Below, in pieces: positions 4,168 through 8,256 of a stretch of 8,256 nt of DNA. The notes under the pieces were generated by a model. It had not been told where the DNA came from. It worked only from the letters and a program-made list of their open reading frames with translations, and did not search any database. Within the stretch, counting starts at the first letter, position 1; the number at the start of each line of letters is the position of its first letter. Source of the DNA: Candidatus Fibrimonadales bacterium (GTDB lineage: Bacteria > Fibrobacterota > Fibrobacteria > Fibrobacterales > Fibrobacteraceae); contig WRMM01000072.1 of assembly GCA_009777135.1 (NCBI GenBank), positions 1 to 8,256 of the forward strand. Reading direction: 5' to 3'. The translations under genes and the position numbers were made by a program.

Positions 4168-5379
4168 TTACCAAAGTTCTCTGATTTTGTCTGGGTTAAC
4201 TCCTTCTTTCCAGATATACAGAAGCCTTTCGTTCCAGATTCTCTCTTCGTAGGAGGCGTCAGAAGCGCCGCCTGTTTTGCGGTAAAAGTTTTCAAGGTCT
4301 TGCTTCAATTCATTTGCCCGAATGGAAGCTCCGGTTGCCATATTCAAGGCTATTAAAAAATAATATGTTTTTGCCCTTGTAATTCTGGATGTGCTTTGAA
4401 TTTTCAGCTGATTTGAAAACAGCTCAATGGATTCTCGCAAATTGTTTTGATATTCAATTTTATCTTGATTTTGAGCGTATTTCAGCACAGCATACATGGT
4501 TGTGTAATAGCCAATATCGCAGTAAACTCCGTCTTTATCGCCTATAACAAGGCCGTTTCCGCCTTTTTCCGCTAACAAGAAAGATTCTATAACTCTTTGT
4601 ATGGGGCGGTTGGGATTGGAGAATATGGTATCTGTGTTTTCAACGCCAATCATTTTTTTTCGCGCGGCTATTCCTCTGGAAAGAATGCGCTTTGCATCGC
4701 CGCTGTATGGAAAACTAGTGTGCCTTGGGTCTATTGCAAAATCATTTATATCATAAGAGGCAAACAGACAGCTTGGGCAAACGCCAACCATTGTGCGCAT
4801 AAAATCCCATTTCAAAAATCCTTCTTTTGCAGTGTATTTGGGGAATAAGCCGCTCTCCCAAGATTCTTCATAAGCTTCGGGGCGTGGCACAAAAAAGTTT
4901 ACGTTGTTGCAGCCGCAAAAATAACAAGTTCTAATATGCACAATATAGGGCTGATCAGCTTCATAATGCAAGGTTGTTTCCTTTTCTTCATCACCTTCGG
5001 CAACATCAGTGACAGTGTATTTTTTAGCTATGCCAAGCAGAATAGGCTCTCTAACAGGTTTTTGCAAAAATAAATCAGCTCCTGCAGCAAAGGCTTGTTT
5101 TTCTACAACAGCAGCTGGCTGGGCGGAAAATATCACTATATTGGTATCTGGATAGTTGTTTTTTATTTTTTTGGCAGCTTCGTAGCCATCCATTTCTGGC
5201 ATCATAATGTCTATTATTGCAAGCTTGGGGTGAAATGTTTCAATTTTTTGCAAACCAATAACGCCATTAACTGCGGTTTCAACTTCATAGCCATTTTGAC
5301 GAAGCGTTTGGCTCATAATTTTCAGCAGAGCCAAAGAGTCGTCCATTATTAAAATTTTGTTATTTATTTTAGCAGGCAT
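4168..5379 (-). CDS. Response-regulator receiver fused to a cysteine-containing DUF2225-like domain
   Basis: This is a 403-residue cytoplasmic protein. Residues about 7-120 are a CheY-like receiver: acidic pair Asp13/Asp14, phospho-acceptor Asp57 in IIDIMMPEMDG, Ser85 and Lys107-Pro108, so all catalytic positions are present. A charged linker (about 121-145) leads to a second domain with Cys152-x2-Cys155-x-Cys157 and, after about 44 residues, Cys201-x2-Cys204 followed by a SYDINDF segment. This is the layout of DUF2225 proteins, which carry paired CxxC motifs, likely zinc-binding. The rest (about 225-403) is helical, TPR-like in feel, rich in Tyr and Leu, with no DNA-binding domain. The output is therefore unlikely to be direct transcription control. 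No Shine-Dalgarno precedes ATG 5377-5379. It lies 24 bases downstream of secA on the same strand, so the two are probably co-transcribed. No partner histidine kinase is in the window. The receiver call is firm; the DUF2225 call is from motif layout. Confidence 0.9.
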   Translation of the reverse strand: MPAKINNKILIMDDSLALLKIMSQTLRQNGYEVETAVNGVIGLQKIETFHPKLAIIDIMMPEMDGYEAAKKIKNNYPDTNIVIFSAQPAAVVEKQAFAAGADLFLQKPVREPILLGIAKKYTVTDVAEGDEEKETTLHYEADQPYIVHIRTCYFCGCNNVNFFVPRPEAYEESWESGLFPKYTAKEGFLKWDFMRTMVGVCPSCLFASYDINDFAIDPRHTSFPYSGDAKRILSRGIAARKKMIGVENTDTIFSNPNRPIQRVIESFLLAEKGGNGLVIGDKDGVYCDIGYYTTMYAVLKYAQNQDKIEYQNNLRESIELFSNQLKIQSTSRITRAKTYYFLIALNMATGASIRANELKQDLENFYRKTGGASDASYEERIWNERLLYIWKEGVNPDKIRELW

Positions 5380-5403
5380 TGGAGGAATATAGCAAATTCA
5401 AAG

Positions 5404-8151
5404 TTACCCCCCATGGCATTGCTTGTACTTTTTTCCGCTTCCGCAGGGGCAAGGGTCGTTGCGGCCTACTTTTGGCATTTGATTTACAATCTGAGCTGGT
5501 TTTTGCTGAGCAGGCGGGCGATTAGGGAGAATTTCGCTGCCTCTGTTCTCAAAAGTCATTGATGGCTTTTTTTGAGCAGGAACCATAGCCAAAGGAATTG
5601 ACTGTCCGTTTACTTCTACTTTTACATTCAAAATTCCCATAATGGTATTTGAAGCTATGTTTTCCAAACAGCCTTGGAACATTTTGAAACCCTCAGCCTT
5701 GTACACTATAAGCGGGTCTCTTTGCGCATAGCCATGAAAGCGGGTTGCGTCTCGCAAATGGTCCATTCCGTAAAGATGCTCTTTCCATTGGGTGTCTATG
5801 CAATGCAAAAGAACGGTTCGCTCAAAGCGGGCAAGCTCTTCTGGTGGAAGCATGGTTCCTATTTTTTCGTAGCGTTCATTGTGAAGTTTAATAATTTCGT
5901 CCAAAATTTGCTCGGCATTCATGTTAGCCAAGTGCTCCGGGTCTGGATTATATTCAAAACCCATGCTGCGTTGCAAATCGGTTTTAAGCCCTTCCATATC
6001 CCAGCTTTCCGGATAAGAATTTGGAGCAACATATTTGCTCACCTTAATGTCGGCGGCATCTTCCAAGCGGTTTGAAATCTCTGATTTTATGTCTTCGCCC
6101 ATCAAAATGCTGCGACGCAAAGAGTAGATAACCTTTCTTTGGTCGTTCATCACGTTATCGTAGTCAAGCAGGTGTTTGCGAGCGTCAAAGTTTTGCCCTT
6201 CAATTCTCTTTTGAGCATTGCGAACGCTCTTTGTTACCCATGGATGCTCTATCACATCATCGTCTTTGAACCCGAACCTGTCCATGATTTTTCGGACATT
6301 GTCTCCGCCAAAAATTCGCATCAAATCATCGTCTAGCGATAGGTAATATTGCGAAGATCCTGGGTCTCCCTGCCTGCCGGAGCGGCCTCTCAGCTGGTTG
6401 TCTATGCGGCGGCTTTCGTGCCTTTCCGTGCCAAGAACGTGCAAGCCTCCAAGGGCAATAACGCCAGGACCAAGAGCAATGTCTGTTCCGCGGCCTGCCA
6501 TGTTGGTTGCAACGGTTACTTTTCCCTTGTGCCCTGCGAACTGAATGATTTCCGCTTCTCGTCCGTGATTTTTTGCATTCAAAACATCGTGGGGAATACC
6601 CTCTATGCGAAGCATTTTAGAAAGTTTTTCCGATTTTTCAACGGATATTGTTCCCACCAAAATTGGCTGGCCTTTTGTGTTGCGGTCTTTGATGTCTGCT
6701 ATTATAGCTTTCCACTTTGCATCCGCTGTTTTGTAAATCTGGTCTTGCTGGTCGTTGCGAATGCAGGGCTTGTGCGTGGGTATAACCCATGTTGGCATAT
6801 TGTAAATCTTCAAAAATTCCGTAGCTTCGGTTTCTGCAGTTCCTGTCATGCCGGAGAGTTTTTTGTACATGCGGAACAGATTTTGGAACGTGATTGTTGC
6901 AAGGGTTTGGTTCTCTCTGCGAATTTGCACATTTTCTTTTGCTTCAATGGACTGGTGAATGCCTTCCGAATAGCGACGCCCTTCCATCAAGCGCCCCGTG
7001 TTCTCATCAACAATTATAATTTCGCTGTCTCTGACAATGTAGTCCACATCTTTTACAAAGACGTTGTGCGCTTTTATTGCCTGCAAAATATAATGCACCC
7101 AGTCTGCGTGTTCGCCGTAAAGCCCTTTGATGCCCATCAGGGACTCAATTTTATTTACGCCTTTTTCGGTGATTTGCACATTTTTGTGTTTTTCGTCTAT
7201 GGTATAGTCTTCTTCTCTTTTAAGGCGTTTTACCAAGTCGTTTGCTTTGCGGTATTTTTCGGTTGCATCTTCTGCCGCTCCTGAAATTATCAAGGGAGTG
7301 CGCGCCTCATCTATCAAAATAGAATCCACTTCGTCAATTATGCAGAAATTTAGAACTCTTTGCACCAAATCTTCTTTTTGGATTGCCATGTTGTCGCGCA
7401 GATAGTCAAAGCCAAATTCGTTGTTTGTTCCATAAACAACATCGGAGCTGTAGCTTTCTCTGCGTTGCTCAGAGCTTAATCCATGGATTATCAAGCCTAC
7501 CTGCAAGCCAAGAAATTTATAAACCCTGCCCATGTTTTTGGCATCGCGGCCAGCCAAATAATCGTTTACGGTTACCACGTGAACGCCATCGCCAGAAAGA
7601 GCGTTTAAATAAACAGGGCAAGCGGCTGCAAGCGTTTTTCCTTCGCCCGTTGCCATTTCTGCGATTGCGCCCTCATGCAAAATCAAGCCGCCAATTATTT
7701 GCACAGGAAAGGGCATCATTCTGAAAGGCTTAACTGATTCGGGATACATTTCTCTGATTTCTGCGTAAAATTCCGCTGAAAGATGAATCTCCCATTCCGG
7801 AGTTTCGCTTGCTAAAAGTTCCTTTGCCGCCTCAGCCTCTCTTTGCCGCGCTTCTGTTAATTTTGAAAAATCAAATTCATGCTGGGGGTCAAAAACATTA
7901 AAAATGCCGAGCCGTCTGTCGCAGGCTTCTTGGCTGGCGGCAAAGGCATCAACCTTTATATCTTCCAAAGTTTCGCCGTTCTTTAAGCGTTCCTTGAATT
8001 CTGCGGTTTTTGCCGCAAGTTCCGTATCGTGCAATTTTTGGGATTCTGCCAGTTTTGCGGCAATAGCATCAAGCGTTGGCTGCAAGCGTTTAACTTTTCT
8101 CGCATGCGGCGTGCCAAACATTTTATTAAGAATTTTATCAAATAGGCTCAT
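5404..8151 (-). CDS. secA: Preprotein translocase ATPase SecA
   Basis: SecA is the motor that pushes unfolded preproteins through SecYEG using ATP. The 915-residue protein is complete: N-terminus MSLFDKILNKMFGTPHARKV; Walker A GEGKT at 169-173; YGTNNEFGFDYLRDN (240-254); Walker B DEVD at 273-276; DEARTPLIISG (281-291); the preprotein-crosslinking domain (about 292-435); SGMTGTAETE (433-442); NBD2 with VATNMAGRGTDIALG (547-561) and LRGRSGRQGDPGSS (587-600); the helical scaffold/wing (about 640-845); a Pro/Gln-rich linker; and a C-terminal zinc motif at Cys901, Cys903, Cys912 and His913, used for SecB/ribosome binding in other bacteria. Residues about 84-145 are an insertion absent from E. coli SecA, similar in place to the one in Bacteroidota. 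There is no Shine-Dalgarno before ATG 8149-8151. It is the first gene of a probable operon with the response regulator downstream. Confidence 0.99.
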   Translation of the reverse strand: MSLFDKILNKMFGTPHARKVKRLQPTLDAIAAKLAESQKLHDTELAAKTAEFKERLKNGETLEDIKVDAFAASQEACDRRLGIFNVFDPQHEFDFSKLTEARQREAEAAKELLASETPEWEIHLSAEFYAEIREMYPESVKPFRMMPFPVQIIGGLILHEGAIAEMATGEGKTLAAACPVYLNALSGDGVHVVTVNDYLAGRDAKNMGRVYKFLGLQVGLIIHGLSSEQRRESYSSDVVYGTNNEFGFDYLRDNMAIQKEDLVQRVLNFCIIDEVDSILIDEARTPLIISGAAEDATEKYRKANDLVKRLKREEDYTIDEKHKNVQITEKGVNKIESLMGIKGLYGEHADWVHYILQAIKAHNVFVKDVDYIVRDSEIIIVDENTGRLMEGRRYSEGIHQSIEAKENVQIRRENQTLATITFQNLFRMYKKLSGMTGTAETEATEFLKIYNMPTWVIPTHKPCIRNDQQDQIYKTADAKWKAIIADIKDRNTKGQPILVGTISVEKSEKLSKMLRIEGIPHDVLNAKNHGREAEIIQFAGHKGKVTVATNMAGRGTDIALGPGVIALGGLHVLGTERHESRRIDNQLRGRSGRQGDPGSSQYYLSLDDDLMRIFGGDNVRKIMDRFGFKDDDVIEHPWVTKSVRNAQKRIEGQNFDARKHLLDYDNVMNDQRKVIYSLRRSILMGEDIKSEISNRLEDAADIKVSKYVAPNSYPESWDMEGLKTDLQRSMGFEYNPDPEHLANMNAEQILDEIIKLHNERYEKIGTMLPPEELARFERTVLLHCIDTQWKEHLYGMDHLRDATRFHGYAQRDPLIVYKAEGFKMFQGCLENIASNTIMGILNVKVEVNGQSIPLAMVPAQKKPSMTFENRGSEILPNRPPAQQKPAQIVNQMPKVGRNDPCPCGSGKKYKQCHGG

Positions 8152-8161
8152 AGAAAGGGAT

Positions 8162-8188
8162 AATATAGAAAAATTTTGAAAAAAACAA
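8162..8188 (-). promoter_or_regulatory. Tentative secA promoter
   Basis: On the minus strand, TTGTTT (8183-8188) and TATATT (8162-8167) are separated by 15 bases, shorter than the usual 17. A start site about 7 bases beyond the -10 would leave only a few bases of leader before ATG 8151, which fits the lack of a Shine-Dalgarno. The -35 box lies inside one arm of the inverted repeat at 8182-8235. The surrounding DNA is AT-rich, so chance matches are likely. Confidence 0.3.
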
Positions 8189-8235
8189 GGTTTTTAGTGA
8201 AAAAAGTCACAGCTTCCAAAAAACAACCTTGTTTT
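8182..8235 (-). terminator. Inverted repeat upstream of secA; possible terminator of an upstream minus-strand gene or an operator
   Basis: AAAACAAGGTT (8182-8192) and AACCTTGTTTT (8225-8235) are perfect 11-base inverted arms 32 bases apart. An inner GTGA/TCAC pair lies at 8197-8200 and 8207-8210. On the minus strand the second arm to be transcribed runs into seven T (8181-8187), as in an intrinsic terminator, although the stem is GC-poor and the loop long. It may end a gene lying right of the window. Because it overlaps the likely secA -35, it could instead be a regulatory site. Confidence 0.4.
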
Positions 8236-8256
8236 GATAAGCTTGAGGCAGAGGGA

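Noticed and set aside
6349..7284. Long plus-strand open frame opposite secA (over 300 codons)
   Set aside because: It is entirely antisense to an unmistakable secA, rich in Phe/Cys/Val as mirror frames of AT-rich genes are, and has no ribosome binding site or family resemblance.
8189..8256. End of an upstream minus-strand gene at the right edge
   Set aside because: All three minus frames are open for only a few dozen bases from the edge and none shows a recognisable protein end, so no gene is called.
1..8256. CRISPR arrays, tRNA or rRNA genes, transposases, toxin-antitoxin or phage-defence genes
   Set aside because: I looked for these on both strands and saw no repeat-spacer pattern, cloverleaf, rRNA-like stretch, transposase motif or defence-family motif.

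Overview
The window looks like a piece of a moderately AT-rich bacterial chromosome from the Fibrobacterota/Bacteroidota (FCB) side of the tree. Three things suggest this: a SecA with an extra segment of about 50-60 residues in its first nucleotide-binding domain, as in Bacteroidota SecA; several core genes with no Shine-Dalgarno sequence; and a secreted protein built from Listeria-Bacteroides (InlB B-type) repeats. A Fibrobacter-like organism is my best guess. No 16S or other decisive marker is present, so this is inference.

Layout. Positions 1-2187 are an accessory block. A secreted repeat protein that runs off the left edge (1-1049, minus) lies downstream of a small lipoprotein with a possible LEA-type-2 fold (1073-1585, minus, TTG start). 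A signal-peptide-bearing hypothetical protein on the plus strand (1569-2108) overlaps the lipoprotein start at its 5' end. At its 3' end it overlaps a 58-codon minus-strand ORF (2011-2187) that has a near-perfect ribosome binding site. Positions 2188-2461 are non-coding and hold a large imperfect palindrome just before dnaX.

Positions 2462-4167 hold dnaX (clamp-loader tau/gamma subunit) and ybaB (nucleoid-associated protein), the common bacterial dnaX-ybaB pair but without recR behind it. The dnaX reading frame breaks at a run of nine A residues (3627-3635). In frame, the protein ends soon after in low-complexity Ser/Ala/Thr. One frame over, it continues through a proline-rich linker into a conserved-looking C-terminal segment. 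This resembles the known recoding of dnaX (ribosomal frameshift in E. coli, transcriptional slippage on A9 in Thermus). An error or indel in the homopolymer would look the same.

Positions 4168-8151 on the minus strand form a likely two-gene operon: secA, the preprotein translocase ATPase, followed 24 bases later by a response-regulator receiver fused to a cysteine-containing DUF2225-like domain. The last 105 bases hold a tentative secA promoter and an inverted repeat.

The strongest candidate for unusual biology is the dnaX A9 recoding site with its 13-proline tract downstream. Next are the palindrome before dnaX and the plus-strand gene embedded between minus-strand genes.
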